Part shown: positions 44,112 through 53,615 of the stretch, in pieces
Layout: every line of letters begins with the position of its first letter
Position numbering within the stretch: position 1 is the first letter of the stretch
DNA from: Paenibacillus abyssi
GTDB taxonomy: Bacteria; Bacillota; Bacilli; Paenibacillales; Paenibacillaceae
NCBI RefSeq assembly: GCF_014640295.1
Contig: NZ_BMGR01000007.1
Coordinates: forward strand, 186,001-250,000
DNA length: 64,000 bases
Reading direction: 5' to 3'
Translations under genes and position numbers: made by a program
The notes under the pieces: model-generated
The model's input: only the letters and a program-made list of their open reading frames with translations
The model's database searches: none
Told to the model about the DNA's origin: nothing

Positions 44112-45578
44112 ATGACAGAGGAAGTTCGCGTTCGTTATGCGCCTTCACCAACAGGACATTTACATATTGGCAACGCCAGAACGGCATTATTTAACTATTT
44201 GTTTGCCCGCAGGCATGGAGGCAAATTTATTATCCGGATTGAAGACACCGATGTGAAGCGCAATGTGGCCGGCGGTGAAGAGAATCAGCTGAATTATTTA
44301 AAATGGCTTGGCATTTCCTGGGACGAGAGTATTGATGTTGGCGGCGGTTACGGACCCTACCGGCAAATGGAACGGCTTGATATTTACCGGGAATGTTATG
44401 AGGAGCTGCTCGAGCGCGGGCTCGCGTACCGCTGCTACTGCACCGAAGAGGAGCTCGAGCAGGAGCGGGAGGAGCAAACCGCACGCGGCGAGATGCCTCG
44501 GTACTCCGGCAAGCACCGTGATCTGACCGAAGAGCAGCGCGCGGCCTTTGAAGCGGAAGGGCGTGTGCCAAGCATTCGTTTCCGCGTGCCGGAAGGAAAG
44601 TCGTATTCCTTTGATGATATGGTAAAAGGCTCGATCAGTTTCGAGTCAGATGGAATCGGCGACTTTGTCATCGTGAAGAAGGACGGAATTCCGACCTATA
44701 ACTTTGCGGTTGTGGTGGACGATTACAAGATGCGGATCAGCCACGTGCTGCGCGGCGAGGATCATATCTCCAATACCCCGCGCCAGCTGATGATTTATGA
44801 GGCGCTCGGCTGGGAGCCGCCGCTGTTCGGCCACATGACGCTGATCGTGAACGAACAGCGCAAAAAGCTGAGCAAGCGGGATGAATCGATTATCCAGTTC
44901 ATCGAACAGTATGATCAGCTCGGTTATTTGCCGGAGGCGCTGTTTAACTTTATCGCGCTGCTCGGCTGGTCGCCGGAAGGGGAACAGGAAATCTTCACCC
45001 GTGAGGAGCTGGTCCAAGCATTCGATGCGGCGCGGCTAAGCAAAAGCCCGGCGGTATTCGATACGCAGAAGCTGGCTTGGATGAACAACGAGTATTTGAA
45101 GCAGGCGGAGCTGCCGCGTGTTGCAGCGTTATGCTTAACCCATCTGCAGCGTGAGGGCGTTGTGCCGCAGACGCTTGATGCGGCCGGTCACCAGTGGGTG
45201 AATGAGCTGGTTGCCCTGCATCAGGAGAAATTGCGCTGCGCGGCTGATATAGTACCGCTTACGGCATTGTTTTTCCAGGATGAGGTGCGGGATGAGGAAG
45301 AAGCGCAGACAGTGCTCGCTGAAGAACAGGTGCCTGCCGTACTAAGCGCTTTTCTGGGGCAGACGGAAGCGGCCGACGAGGAAGGCTTTACAGTGGATGG
45401 CATCAAAGCGATGATTAAAGCGGTACAACAGGAAACCGGCTTCAAAGGCAAACAGCTGTTCATGCCGATTCGGGCTGCGCTGACAGGACAGACGCATGGC
45501 TCGGATCTGAACCAGACGATCCGTTTGCTCGGCCGTCCAAAGGTCATCAGCAGGTTAAAGGCTAGGCTTGCGAGATAA
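44112..45578 (+). CDS. gltX: Glutamyl-tRNA synthetase
   Basis: A 488-residue class I synthetase. The HIGH motif is in [16 protein letters not shown] and the KMSKS-type motif is KLSKRDE near residue 255. Length and the Glu-binding RIEDTD motif match the family. In Firmicutes this enzyme usually also charges tRNA-Gln with Glu for later amidation. AGGAAGGATGG precedes the ATG. It ends before a separate promoter and T-box for cysE. Confidence 0.96.
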   Translation: MTEEVRVRYAPSPTGHLHIGNARTALFNYLFARRHGGKFIIRIEDTDVKRNVAGGEENQLNYLKWLGISWDESIDVGGGYGPYRQMERLDIYRECYEELLERGLAYRCYCTEEELEQEREEQTARGEMPRYSGKHRDLTEEQRAAFEAEGRVPSIRFRVPEGKSYSFDDMVKGSISFESDGIGDFVIVKKDGIPTYNFAVVVDDYKMRISHVLRGEDHISNTPRQLMIYEALGWEPPLFGHMTLIVNEQRKKLSKRDESIIQFIEQYDQLGYLPEALFNFIALLGWSPEGEQEIFTREELVQAFDAARLSKSPAVFDTQKLAWMNNEYLKQAELPRVAALCLTHLQREGVVPQTLDAAGHQWVNELVALHQEKLRCAADIVPLTALFFQDEVRDEEEAQTVLAEEQVPAVLSAFLGQTEAADEEGFTVDGIKAMIKAVQQETGFKGKQLFMPIRAALTGQTHGSDLNQTIRLLGRPKVISRLKARLAR

Positions 45579-45591
45579 GGTCGCCCGAATC

Positions 45592-45620
45592 TTGTCATCC
45601 GAATGGCAAACAGGTATACT
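45592..45620 (+). promoter_or_regulatory. SigA promoter for the cysE T-box transcript
   Basis: TTGTCA (45592-45597), 17-bp spacer and TATACT (45615-45620). Transcription would begin near 45627, just before the T-box stem I. Confidence 0.75.
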
Positions 45621-45639
45621 ATGGGTAAAATTAATCTCG

Positions 45640-46020
45640 TTAATCTATAAAAGGCTTTGATCAGGAGAAGTACGTTTACAAGGGATTCTCAGAGAGGACA
45701 ACCGACACGCGAACCCTGCCAGATAAGGTTTAATGTGTCAGGCTGGAAGTTGTTCAATCCCCGAAGCGGAAATTGCACCTGGGAGCCGTGCTCCGATCCG
45801 ATGGATATTCCATGGCAATGTTTTTCATTGTGATGGGAATCATGAGGGGTAGGCGGCAACGTATGGCTCGCGTTACGGGCTTAAGAGGATAAGGTTACAG
45901 CTGGTCTTGTTTCGTCATTCAATCGATGAAATGGGAGCGGGCTGCATTTCCTATCTAAGCAGAGTGGGACCACGATCGATACGTCTCTGCAGCCGATGGC
46001 TGCGGAGGCGTTTTTTATTC
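45640..46020 (+). ncRNA. T-box riboswitch, cysteine-specific, upstream of cysE
   Basis: The 480-bp gap between gltX and cysE is filled by a T-box leader. Stem I starts with an AGGAGAAGTACG region (AGTA motif) and contains AGAGAGGAC and GCTGGAAG apical elements. The specifier after GCGGAAAT reads TGC (45774-45776), a cysteine codon, followed by the usual purine. The T-box sequence AGAGTGGGACCACG (45961-45974) pairs with the tRNA end. A terminator stem (45981-46010) and TTTTTT follow. Uncharged tRNA-Cys should allow read-through into cysE-cysS. Confidence 0.92.
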
Positions 46021-46057
46021 CTATAAACGGCATTTTAAGAAGTGAGGGGGATGGACA

Positions 46058-46723
46058 ATGCTCGGGCACATCAAATCGGATATTCAAGCCGTATTCGAAA
46101 ATGACCCTGCGGCACGCAATAAATTTGAGGTGATCTTCACGTACTCGGGATTGCATGCCATTTGGGCTCATCGGATCGCCCACGCCTTTTTTCGCCGCAG
46201 GTGGTTTGCGTTAGCCCGCATCATTTCGCAGATTAGCCGGTTTTTTACGGGGATCGAGATTCATCCGGGCGCGAAAATCGGCAAAAGGCTGTTCATCGAC
46301 CACGGTATGGGCGTAGTCATCGGTGAGACGTGCGAGATTGGGGACGATGTCGTCATTTATCAAGGCGTTACGTTAGGCGGGACAGGGAAGGAAAAGGGCA
46401 AGCGCCACCCGACGATCGGCAATAATGTGGTCATTGCATCCGGCGCAAAGGTACTGGGATCATTCAAGGTAGGGGACAATTCGAATATCGGCGCGAACTC
46501 CGTCGTGCTGCGTGAAGTGACGCCCAACAGTACGGTGGTCGGCATTCCGGGCAGAATCGTGAAGAAAGACGGCAAGCGGGTGGAGGATCGTCTGGATCAT
46601 ACCCAGCTGCCCGATCCGGTAATCGAGACATTCAGGCACATGCAGAAGGAAATCAATGAGCTCAGAGCGGAGCTGGAAAAAATCAAACAGCCCGTAGGCA
46701 GTGGAGGCGAAACAGGAAAATGA
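46058..46723 (+). CDS. cysE: Serine O-acetyltransferase
   Basis: A 221-residue enzyme that acetylates serine from acetyl-CoA, the first step of cysteine synthesis. A helical N-terminus leads into the left-handed beta-helix ([20 protein letters not shown], then [20 protein letters not shown]). The catalytic His is in [21 protein letters not shown] precedes the ATG. The stop overlaps cysS by 4 bp (ATGA), so both are controlled by the T-box. Confidence 0.96.
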   Translation: MLGHIKSDIQAVFENDPAARNKFEVIFTYSGLHAIWAHRIAHAFFRRRWFALARIISQISRFFTGIEIHPGAKIGKRLFIDHGMGVVIGETCEIGDDVVIYQGVTLGGTGKEKGKRHPTIGNNVVIASGAKVLGSFKVGDNSNIGANSVVLREVTPNSTVVGIPGRIVKKDGKRVEDRLDHTQLPDPVIETFRHMQKEINELRAELEKIKQPVGSGGETGK

Positions 46724-48138
46724 AGGTGCAGATCTACAATACGCTGACCCGAGAGAAGGAAGAGTTTGTTCCGCAGCAGCCGGGAAAAGTGAAAATGTAT
46801 GTATGCGGCCCGACGGTATACGATTATATTCATATCGGGAACGCAAGGCCGATGATCTTCTTTGATGTGGTCCGGCGGTATTTGGAAACAAAGGGGTATG
46901 AGGTTCAGTACATTGTCAATTTCACGGATGTGGATGACAAGCTGATCCGCAAAGCGGAGCAGATGGGAACGACCGTACCGGATGTAGCGGATACGTTCAT
47001 CGATGCATTTAACGAGGATATTGAAGGACTGGGCGTAGGAAAAGCGACGATGAATCCGCGCGTGACGGATCATATCGAGGAGATTGTTGCTTTTATCGGC
47101 GGTCTGGTCGATAAGGGATACGCTTATCCGAGCGGTGGCGATGTTTATTTCCGGACCGCCAAGTTTGAGGAGTACGGCAAGCTGTCACATCAAAATATGC
47201 AGGAGCTGCAGCTTGGCATCCGGATCGAAATCGATGAGCGCAAAGAGCATCCACAGGATTTTGTGCTGTGGAAAGGCGCGAAGCCGGGTGAGATTAAGTG
47301 GGACAGTCCGTGGGGAGCAGGACGCCCTGGATGGCATATCGAATGCTCGGCGATGGCGCGCAAATATTTGGGTGATACGCTGGACATTCACGGCGGCGGA
47401 CATGATTTGCAGTTTCCGCATCATGAGTGCGAGGTGGCGCAATCCGAATCGTTAACCGGCCATCCGCTCGCTAATTACTGGATGCATAACGGATATATTC
47501 ATATAAACAATGAGAAAATGTCCAAGTCGCTGGGTAACGGCATAAGGGTGAAAGATCTGCTGGTTAGAGTAAAGCCCGCCGCTGTCCGTTATTTCATGCT
47601 TGCGACGCATTACCGCAGCCCGCTCAATTTTAACGATGAGACGATCGCCCAAGCGGAGAATAGCGTGGAGCGCATCCGCAACTGTGAAGCGAATCTGCGG
47701 CATCGGCTGCAGGCGTTAGGCGATAAGGCGGTAGAAGATGCAACATCTGCCCCTGTTGAACTAGCCGATCGAATTGCGGAAATCCGCGATTTGTTCCATG
47801 CGAAGATGAGTGATGATTTTAATACACCGGATGCCATTACGGCGGTATTCGAGCTGGTGAGTGAAGCGAATCAATATCTGAACCGCGAGGTAACACAGGC
47901 ACAGAGCTTGCAGGCCTTGATCGGCTTGCTGCGGGAGATGGATGAGGTGCTTGGCCTTCTGCCGGCGCAGGCAGAAGAAGAGCTGCCGGGCGAAGAGGTG
48001 GACCGGTTGATCGAAGAGCGCATAGAGGCGCGCAAGACAAAAAATTGGGCGCGGGCGGACGAGATCCGCGATCTGTTGGCCGAAAAGGGAATTATACTGG
48101 AAGATACGCCGCAGGGAATTCGTTGGAGGCGTAAATGA
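46720..48138 (+). CDS. cysS: Cysteinyl-tRNA synthetase
   Basis: A 472-residue class I synthetase. The HIGH motif and first zinc Cys are in [16 protein letters not shown]; a second zinc-site region is [11 protein letters not shown] with [10 protein letters not shown]; the KMSKS motif is KMSKSLGNG. The C-terminal helical anticodon-binding part ends in [15 protein letters not shown], the usual family tail. It is translationally coupled to cysE upstream and to mrnC downstream, both through ATGA overlaps. Confidence 0.97.
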   Translation: MKVQIYNTLTREKEEFVPQQPGKVKMYVCGPTVYDYIHIGNARPMIFFDVVRRYLETKGYEVQYIVNFTDVDDKLIRKAEQMGTTVPDVADTFIDAFNEDIEGLGVGKATMNPRVTDHIEEIVAFIGGLVDKGYAYPSGGDVYFRTAKFEEYGKLSHQNMQELQLGIRIEIDERKEHPQDFVLWKGAKPGEIKWDSPWGAGRPGWHIECSAMARKYLGDTLDIHGGGHDLQFPHHECEVAQSESLTGHPLANYWMHNGYIHINNEKMSKSLGNGIRVKDLLVRVKPAAVRYFMLATHYRSPLNFNDETIAQAENSVERIRNCEANLRHRLQALGDKAVEDATSAPVELADRIAEIRDLFHAKMSDDFNTPDAITAVFELVSEANQYLNREVTQAQSLQALIGLLREMDEVLGLLPAQAEEELPGEEVDRLIEERIEARKTKNWARADEIRDLLAEKGIILEDTPQGIRWRRK

Positions 48139-48563
48139 GCGAAGAAGCGGGACTGTGGTTTCATGCGCCGGCAAAGGATCCGCAGCAGCTGAACCCTGTA
48201 GTGCTGGCCTATATAGGGGATGCGGTGTTTGAGCTGCTCGTCCGGCAGTACTTGGTTTCGCAGCCTAATCACAAGCTGCATCATCTGCACCGGCAAGCGA
48301 CCTCCTGGGTATCGGCGAGGGCGCAATGCGCACTGCTGCAGCGATGGCAGCCGCTGTTGACGGAAGAGGAAGCTGATATTGTACGGCGAGGACGCAACGC
48401 CAAATCAGGCGCTCCGCCGAAAAACGCTGATATTCAGCAATACAGGCAGGCTACCGCGCTGGAGTGTTTGGTCGGCTATTTGTATTATCAGGGGCGGAGC
48501 GATCGACTGCGGGAACTGCTGGCTATCGCTTTCGAAGATGGTAACGGACAAGATTCAGAATGA
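48135..48563 (+). CDS. mrnC: Mini-ribonuclease 3
   Basis: A 142-residue RNase III-like catalytic domain without the dsRNA-binding domain. The catalytic Asp is in LAYIGDAVFELLVRQYL, and GRNAKSGAPPKNADI plus the C-terminal LECLVGYLYYQGR helix are typical. In Bacillus it matures 23S rRNA ends. Its start overlaps the cysS stop by 4 bp. Confidence 0.95.
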   Translation: MSEEAGLWFHAPAKDPQQLNPVVLAYIGDAVFELLVRQYLVSQPNHKLHHLHRQATSWVSARAQCALLQRWQPLLTEEEADIVRRGRNAKSGAPPKNADIQQYRQATALECLVGYLYYQGRSDRLRELLAIAFEDGNGQDSE

Positions 48564-48587
48564 GAAGTAAAGTGAGGAGGGCGCAAG

Positions 48588-49397
48588 ATGACAGAACAGG
48601 AAAATCAAGAAGAATGGATTGCAGGTAAGCACCCTGTGTTGGAGGCGCTTCGTTCCGGCAGAGAGATCAACAAAATATGGATTGCCGATAACGCACAAAA
48701 GAATTTGACCCTTCCTATCGTAAATGAAGCGAAAAAGCTGGGCATCATCGTGCAATTCGTCGACAAGCGCAAGCTGGACCAAATGGCGGCCGGCGTCCAG
48801 CATCAAGGCGTTGTCGCCCAAGCGGCGGCTTATCGTTACGCTGAGGTGGATGAGATAATCGCGCTCGCCCGTTCAAAGGGAGAAGAGCCGTTCTTGCTGC
48901 TGCTCGATGAGATTGAGGATCCGCATAACTTGGGTTCGATCTTGCGTACGGCGGAATGCACGGGCGTTCATGGTGTGATTATCCCTAAGCGCCGTTCCGC
49001 TTCATTGACGGCAACGGTTTCCAAAACCTCGGCCGGCGCGGCGGAGCATGTGCTGGTTGCCCGGGTGACTAACTTGGCGCAGACGATTGAACGTTTGAAA
49101 GAGGACGGAATTTGGATCGCAGGAGCGGATGTTGCGGCCAAGCAGGATGTGTACAAATCTAACTTTAATATGCCGCTTGCCGTTGTGATCGGCAACGAAA
49201 GCAAAGGGATGGGAAGATTGATTCGCGAGAAATGCGATTTCCTCGTGAAGCTGCCGATGCTTGGCAAGCTGAATTCTTTAAATGCTTCCGTAGCGGCAGG
49301 CGTATTGATGTACGAGGTGGTTCGTCAGCGGTTAGGCAGCGGTAATTCTTCGGCAGCAAAATCGGGAGCCGATTCGGCCATGAGCCGGAGTGAATAA
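48588..49397 (+). CDS. rlmB: 23S rRNA (guanosine-2'-O-)-methyltransferase, TrmH/RlmB type
   Basis: A 269-residue SPOUT methyltransferase. The N-terminal substrate-binding part (IAGKHPVLEALRSG) is followed by the knotted domain with motif 1 (EDPHNLGSILRTAE), motif 2 (VVIGNESKGMG) and motif 3 (KLPMLGKLNSLNASVAAG). It methylates a guanosine ribose in 23S rRNA by family analogy. GTGAGGAGGG precedes the ATG. The Ser/Ala-rich tail is variable. Confidence 0.92.
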   Translation: MTEQENQEEWIAGKHPVLEALRSGREINKIWIADNAQKNLTLPIVNEAKKLGIIVQFVDKRKLDQMAAGVQHQGVVAQAAAYRYAEVDEIIALARSKGEEPFLLLLDEIEDPHNLGSILRTAECTGVHGVIIPKRRSASLTATVSKTSAGAAEHVLVARVTNLAQTIERLKEDGIWIAGADVAAKQDVYKSNFNMPLAVVIGNESKGMGRLIREKCDFLVKLPMLGKLNSLNASVAAGVLMYEVVRQRLGSGNSSAAKSGADSAMSRSE

Positions 49398-49400
49398 CCG

Positions 49401-49925
49401 ATGCAACGCCGTGAGGATGTGCTTCTGGTAGATGGCTATAATATGATCGGAGCGTGGCCGGAGCTCGAGCGGTTAAAAGAAACAGGGTTGGAAGAGGCTC
49501 GCGACCGGCTGCTCGATCAGCTGGCGGATTACCAGGGGTTTACGGGGATGCAGGTGTTTGTCATTTTTGATGCTCATCAGGTCCCGGGGCTGGGAGCCAC
49601 GTATAAGCAGCACAAATTGACTGTCGTTTATACGAAGGAGAAAGAAACGGCCGATGAGTGTATTGAACGGCTTGTCGCCCAGCTCACCCGGAGAAGGCGG
49701 AATATTTATGTCGCAACCTCGGATCTTGTGGAACAGCATGTCGCTTTTGGCAAAGGGGCGCTGCGGATTTCCGCAAGGGAGCTGCTGATCGATATTGAGC
49801 AGAACCGTAAAGATATTGAACAAACGGTCAAAAACGATCAAAGCGGCAAACGAAACTCATTAGATAATGTAGTGAGTCTGGATGTTTGGACCCGATTGGA
49901 AAAAATGCGGCGCGGCAATAAATAA
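49401..49925 (+). CDS. rae1: NYN-domain ribonuclease, YacP/Rae1
   Basis: A 174-residue protein with the NYN/PIN-like fold: an N-terminal LLVDGYNMIGAWPE, Asp in FVIFDAHQVPG, and ATSDLVEQ with a C-terminal acidic helix. In Bacillus Rae1 (YacP) is a ribosome-associated endonuclease that cuts some mRNAs in the A site. It follows rlmB by 3 bp, with GGAGTG inside the rlmB end as ribosome binding site. Confidence 0.92.
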   Translation: MQRREDVLLVDGYNMIGAWPELERLKETGLEEARDRLLDQLADYQGFTGMQVFVIFDAHQVPGLGATYKQHKLTVVYTKEKETADECIERLVAQLTRRRRNIYVATSDLVEQHVAFGKGALRISARELLIDIEQNRKDIEQTVKNDQSGKRNSLDNVVSLDVWTRLEKMRRGNK

Positions 49926-49987
49926 AAGGGCAGAAGCACGCTGGAGGGCTAGGACGTCGCGTGAGTGTTATTTAAGGTGACATCTTC

Positions 49988-50016
49988 TTGACGCTACACT
50001 GGCAGTAGGTTACAAT
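49988..50016 (+). promoter_or_regulatory. SigA promoter 1 upstream of sigH
   Basis: TTGACG (49988-49993), 17-bp spacer and TACAAT (50011-50016) in the 226-bp gap before sigH. Confidence 0.65.
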
Positions 50017-50054
50017 TTTTCTATATAAAAGAGGTCAGGACGCCCAGACGCTTG

Positions 50055-50084
50055 TTGACGGTGCTAGGTTACATAATGTATACT
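50055..50084 (+). promoter_or_regulatory. SigA promoter 2 upstream of sigH
   Basis: TTGACG (50055-50060), 18-bp spacer and TATACT (50079-50084). It is 68 bp downstream of promoter 1, so sigH appears to have two starts. Confidence 0.65.
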
Positions 50085-50151
50085 GAGCCTATGTTTAATG
50101 ATAGAGATTGGAACAGAGCAATGTACGCCTTGCAGGCCGGAGGGATAGTTC

Positions 50152-50802
50152 GTGAGCATCGACCTCAGAGATTTGAGTATGCACGAATATGACTGCAAAA
50201 CGGACGAGGATGTCGTTGAGGCGGTGCGTGATGGGGATGGCGAAGCGCTGGAGTACTTGATCAACAAGTACAAGAACTTTGTGCGTGCCAAAGCCCGCTC
50301 TTATTTTTTAATCGGAGCAGACCGTGAAGACATTGTGCAGGAAGGCATGATTGGCCTGTACAAATCGATCCGTGATTTTAAAGGGGACAAGCTGGCCTCG
50401 TTTAAAGCCTTTGCTGAATTGTGTATTACGAGACAGATTATCACAGCGATTAAGACAGCTACCAGACAAAAGCATATTCCTCTTAATTCATACGTCTCTC
50501 TGGACAAGCCGATTTACGATGAAGATTCGGACCGGACGCTGCTTGATGTCATATGCGGATCCCGTGTTTCTGATCCCGAAGAACTGATTATCAACCAAGA
50601 AGAGTTTGTGGGTTTGGAAGACAAGATGGGTGAAATTCTTAGCGATCTTGAGCGGAAAGTCCTCATGCTTTATTTGGATGGCAGATCTTATCAAGAGATT
50701 GCAGTAGATTTGGATCGCCATGTGAAATCGATTGATAACGCGCTGCAGCGAGTTAAACGTAAGCTTGAACGTTATCTTGAAGTTCGGGACGTAAGCGGAT
50801 AG
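50152..50802 (+). CDS. sigH: RNA polymerase sigma-H factor (sporulation and stationary phase)
   Basis: A 216-residue sigma-70 family factor. Region 2 has EDIVQEGMIGLYKSIRDF (core binding) and KASFKAFAELCITRQIITAI-like promoter melting helices; region 4 has YLDGRSYQEIAVDL and KSIDNALQRVKRKLE. The start is GTG 50152 behind GGAGGGATAG. Sigma-H drives early sporulation and competence genes. Its position between yacP and rpmG/secE matches Bacillus. Confidence 0.95.
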   Translation: MSIDLRDLSMHEYDCKTDEDVVEAVRDGDGEALEYLINKYKNFVRAKARSYFLIGADREDIVQEGMIGLYKSIRDFKGDKLASFKAFAELCITRQIITAIKTATRQKHIPLNSYVSLDKPIYDEDSDRTLLDVICGSRVSDPEELIINQEEFVGLEDKMGEILSDLERKVLMLYLDGRSYQEIAVDLDRHVKSIDNALQRVKRKLERYLEVRDVSG

Positions 50803-50846
50803 TAGTGTTGATGTTTGATAAACGGTTATCTTGAATCATACAGCGG

Positions 50847-50872
50847 AAGGCTCGGAAGCGAGTCTTTTTTTA
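50847..50872 (+). terminator. Intrinsic terminator after sigH
   Basis: AAGGCTCG/CGAGTCTT stem (one wobble) with GAAG loop, followed by a run of seven T including the arm. Confidence 0.8.
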
Positions 50873-50943
50873 TTTTTCGCCGGTATAGTGAGTGCGGTTT
50901 GAGAGTAGAAGGAAATGGATACAATGAGACTATGACTTTTTCG

Positions 50944-50972
50944 TTGACATGAAATATTGCTTGTGATAAAGT
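50944..50972 (+). promoter_or_regulatory. SigA promoter for rpmG-secE-nusG
   Basis: Perfect TTGACA (50944-50949), 17-bp spacer, TAAAGT (50967-50972). The leader to rpmG at 51107 is about 125 nt and holds a small hairpin (TTGAATC/GATTCAA) and two tandem copies of an 11-bp TATGCAACAAG unit (51044-51065). The remainder of the sigH-rpmG gap shows nothing else. Confidence 0.7.
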
Positions 50973-51106
50973 ATTTTAGGTAGCTCAAAATATGCATATG
51001 TTTTGAATGAGTTATTGAATCTGCGCGATTCAACATAAACGTTTATGCAACAAGTATGCAACAAGCAGTCATGCAATGAAACGGTTAGTTCGGGAGGTGT
51101 ACTTCA

Positions 51107-51256
51107 ATGCGGGTTATTATCACGTTGGCTTGCACAAACTGCAAACAAAGAAATTATACGACCAACAAGAACAAACGGAATCACCCCGACCGCATCGAGA
51201 TGAAGAAGTTCTGCAAGTTCTGTAACGAGCATACTCCTCATCGCGAGACTCGTTAG
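51107..51256 (+). CDS. rpmG: 50S ribosomal protein L33 (zinc-binding form)
   Basis: A 49-residue protein starting at ATG 51107 behind [25 protein letters not shown] and [17 protein letters not shown] are diagnostic of L33. Both CxxC pairs (Cys9/Cys12 and Cys36/Cys39) are present, so this is the zinc-containing C+ type. A C- paralogue used in zinc starvation is often elsewhere in the genome. It opens the secE-nusG transcript, as in Bacillus. Confidence 0.96.
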   Translation: MRVIITLACTNCKQRNYTTNKNKRNHPDRIEMKKFCKFCNEHTPHRETR

Positions 51257-51274
51257 TTTATTGGAGGTGTGGAC

Positions 51275-51484
51275 GTGGCATTTTTGGCTAGAATGAAACA
51301 AGGCTTCGGCTCTACATTTGCCTTCTTTGCCGACAGCTGGGCGGAACTGAAAAAAGTCCGCTGGCCAAACCGTAAAGAGTTGACAAGCTATACGATTGTC
51401 GTTCTGGTGACGATTGTGTTTGTGACGCTTTACTTCTGGCTTCTTGACATCGGGATCTCCGAATTGGTCGAACTGATTGTTTAA
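51275..51484 (+). CDS. secE: Preprotein translocase subunit SecE
   Basis: A 69-residue single-pass membrane protein starting at GTG 51275, 7 nt after GGAGG. The conserved amphipathic segment ELKKVRWPNRKEL precedes the one membrane helix (YTIVVLVTIVFVTLYFWLLD). SecE clamps SecY in the secretion channel. It is between rpmG and nusG as usual. Confidence 0.95.
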   Translation: MAFLARMKQGFGSTFAFFADSWAELKKVRWPNRKELTSYTIVVLVTIVFVTLYFWLLDIGISELVELIV

Positions 51485-51507
51485 GAAGGGTCCAAAGGTG
51501 GCTTGTT

Positions 51508-52041
51508 ATGGAAAAAAGATGGTATGTCGTTCACACGTATTCCGGTTATGAGAACAAGGTAAAGACGAATCTGGAAAAACGCGTTGAATCCATGGGCATG
51601 GAAGACAAGATCTTCCGCGTGCTCGTCCCTATGGAAGAAGAAGTGGTGAACAAGGATGGTAAGAAGAAGACCGTCATGCGTAAAGTTTACCCCGGCTACG
51701 TCCTTGTGGAAATGGTGCAAACCGATGATTCGTGGTACGTTGTTCGCAATACACCTGGAGTAACAGGGTTTGTTGGATCCACAGGTTCTGGCTCGAAGCC
51801 TACGGCTTTGCTGCCTGATGAAGTGGAACAAATTCTGAAGCACATGGGCATGGAAGAACCGAAACCGGTGATCGATTTCGATTTGAAGGAGACGGTTCGT
51901 GTCAAAGTGGGTCCTTTCGCCAACTTTGTCGGTACGATTGAAGAGATTCTGCTCGACAAAAGCAAGCTTAAGGTCCACGTTAACATGTTTGGAAGGGAAA
52001 CCCCGCTTGAGCTGGATTATACTCAGGTGGAAAAGATATAA
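51508..52041 (+). CDS. nusG: Transcription termination/antitermination protein NusG
   Basis: A 177-residue factor. The NGN domain starts WYVVHTYSGYENKVKTNLE and contains KVYPGYVLVEM and TPGVTGFVG. A KOW domain follows (VRVKVGPFANFVGTIEEI), ending in LDYTQVEKI. It binds RNA polymerase and supports pausing or termination. It directly precedes the ribosomal protein operon. Confidence 0.97.
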   Translation: MEKRWYVVHTYSGYENKVKTNLEKRVESMGMEDKIFRVLVPMEEEVVNKDGKKKTVMRKVYPGYVLVEMVQTDDSWYVVRNTPGVTGFVGSTGSGSKPTALLPDEVEQILKHMGMEEPKPVIDFDLKETVRVKVGPFANFVGTIEEILLDKSKLKVHVNMFGRETPLELDYTQVEKI

Positions 52042-52081
52042 TATCCGGTTTTCTAATATCGCAGCACAGGCTGTTCTGCGA

Positions 52082-52113
52082 TGGTGGGAGGGAGCTAATC
52101 CCGTCTGACCACA
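52082..52113 (+). promoter_or_regulatory. L1-binding-type leader hairpin upstream of rplK
   Basis: The sequence forms a lower TGGT/ACCA stem, an asymmetric internal loop and an upper GGGA/TCCC stem. The 5' side GGTGGGAGG is identical to the L1-binding arm of 23S rRNA helix 76/77, and the 3' side ends in GACCAC. It lies 24 nt before the rplK start. Ribosomal protein L1 is known to repress the L11-L1 operon through such mRNA mimics. Confidence 0.6.
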
Positions 52114-52137
52114 CTTTGGGGCAAGGAGGTGTGCAAC

Positions 52138-52563
52138 ATGGCAAAAAAGGTCATCAAGATGGTAAAACTGCAAGTGCCAGCAGGTAAAGCGAACCCGGCT
52201 CCGCCGATCGGTCCTGCACTCGGTCAAGCAGGCGTAAACATCATGGCGTTCTGTAAAGAGTTCAATGCTCGTACAGCGGACCAAGCGGGTTTGATTATCC
52301 CGGTCGTTATTTCGGTATTTGAAGACCGTTCTTTTACGTTCGAGACGAAAACACCGCCGGCAGCTGTTCTTCTTCGCGTAGCGGCAGGAATCGAAAAAGG
52401 TTCCGGAGAGCCGAACAAGAAGAAGGTCGCTTCGGTTTCCCGTGCGAAAGTGCGTGAGATCGCTGAGCAAAAGATGCCCGATCTGAATGCAGCGTCGGTT
52501 GAAGCAGCAATGCTTATGATCGAAGGTACTGCTCGCAGTATGGGTGTTACAATCACTGAGTAA
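52138..52563 (+). CDS. rplK: 50S ribosomal protein L11
   Basis: A 141-residue protein starting at ATG 52138 behind [29 protein letters not shown] and [15 protein letters not shown] form the conserved N-terminal domain; the C-terminal rRNA-binding domain ends in [14 protein letters not shown]. It forms the GTPase-associated centre with 23S rRNA and is needed for RelA-type stringent sensing. Confidence 0.97.
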   Translation: MAKKVIKMVKLQVPAGKANPAPPIGPALGQAGVNIMAFCKEFNARTADQAGLIIPVVISVFEDRSFTFETKTPPAAVLLRVAAGIEKGSGEPNKKKVASVSRAKVREIAEQKMPDLNAASVEAAMLMIEGTARSMGVTITE

Positions 52564-52631
52564 TCAACATTTGGTTTGAAACGGGCGCGGTATCACAGGT
52601 GTCCGGGCTCATGGACAAATTTGTTCATGCA

Positions 52632-52676
52632 GCGTGGGAGGATCATCCGCTAGGAGGATTTTCCGTTATGACCACA
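52632..52676 (+). promoter_or_regulatory. Second L1-binding-type hairpin, upstream of rplA
   Basis: GTGGGAGG (52634-52641) and TGACCACA (52669-52676) repeat the key halves of the element before rplK. The apical part (a GGATCATCC hairpin or similar) differs. It ends 16 nt before the rplA start and directly before AAGGAGGAG, so L1 binding could block rplA translation. Confidence 0.5.
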
Positions 52677-52692
52677 CAAGGAGGAGAACAAC

Positions 52693-53385
52693 GTGGCAAA
52701 ACATGGTAAAAAGTATCAAGAAGCCGCGAAGCTGTTTGACAGCGAAGCGACATATGAGCCTTTGGAAGCCATTGAATTGGTGAAAAAAGCCGCATCTGCA
52801 AAATTCGACGAGTCCGTTGAAGTAGCAGTGCGTTTGGGTGTAGACCCTCGTAAACAAGATCAAGCGGTACGCGGTGTGGTAGTATTGCCGCACGGTACTG
52901 GTAAAACAAAACGCGTCCTCGTTTTTGCGAAAGGTGAAAAAGCGAAGGAAGCGGAAGCTGCTGGAGCGGATTTTGTCGGCGATGCTGACATGATCAACAA
53001 AATTCAGCAAGGCTGGTTTGAATTCGACGTTTGCGTAGCGACGCCGGATATGATGGCGGAAGTCGGTAAGCTTGGCCGTATTCTCGGGGGTAAAGGTTTG
53101 ATGCCAAACCCTAAAGCCGGTACAGTAACGTTTGATGTTACTAAAGCTGTGCAAGAGATCAAAGCCGGTAAGATCGAATACCGTCTGGACAAAGCAGGTC
53201 AAATCCATGCGCCAATTGGTAAAGTATCCTTCGGTGCTGAACAATTGAACGAAAACCTTCGTTCTTTGGTTGACGCATTGAACCGGGCTAAGCCAGCTGC
53301 TGCAAAAGGGGTTTACCTGAAAAACATTGCTGTTTCTTCGACAATGGGACCAAGCGCCCGTGTTAACACAGCGGTTTACCGTTAA
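52693..53385 (+). CDS. rplA: 50S ribosomal protein L1
   Basis: A 230-residue protein starting at GTG 52693 behind [23 protein letters not shown] opens it, and [18 protein letters not shown] is the conserved L1 signature. It builds the mobile L1 stalk and is a translational repressor of its own operon in several bacteria, which fits the two leader hairpins seen upstream. Confidence 0.97.
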   Translation: MAKHGKKYQEAAKLFDSEATYEPLEAIELVKKAASAKFDESVEVAVRLGVDPRKQDQAVRGVVVLPHGTGKTKRVLVFAKGEKAKEAEAAGADFVGDADMINKIQQGWFEFDVCVATPDMMAEVGKLGRILGGKGLMPNPKAGTVTFDVTKAVQEIKAGKIEYRLDKAGQIHAPIGKVSFGAEQLNENLRSLVDALNRAKPAAAKGVYLKNIAVSSTMGPSARVNTAVYR

Positions 53386-53409
53386 TAGAAACGCAATTCG
53401 AAATCGAAT

Positions 53410-53600
53410 ATGCATGCCGTAGACAGTAGGTGCCATATGCGCTTAATTTCCTACCGAGGTGTTATGATATAATGTTTATTATACCGCTGCGTACATACGC
53501 GTCGGATAGATGAACGATCATGGCCTTCGCTCGGTTGCGGAGGCCTTTCTCATGCATCGGGAACGGAAGAAAGTCTTTATACGGGGTGTAGAACATTTTA
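53410..53600 (+). ncRNA. L10 leader with attenuator, upstream of rplJ
   Basis: The rplA-rplJ gap holds the ribosomal protein L10 leader: CCGTAGACAGTAGGTGCC, whose AGTAGG pairs with CCTACCGAGGTGTTATG. Downstream, a 9-bp hairpin GGCCTTCGC/GCGGAGGCC (53522-53530 and 53537-53545) followed by TTTCT can act as an attenuator. L10(L12)4 binding is known to stop expression of rplJ-rplL through this element. The TATAAT at 53468 falls inside the leader and is not taken as a promoter. Confidence 0.8.
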
Positions 53601-53615
53601 TAGGAGGTGTAAAGT

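Noticed and set aside
53468-53473. Perfect TATAAT between rplA and rplJ as a promoter
   Set aside because: It lies inside the conserved L10 leader and has no good -35 box at 16-18 bp.
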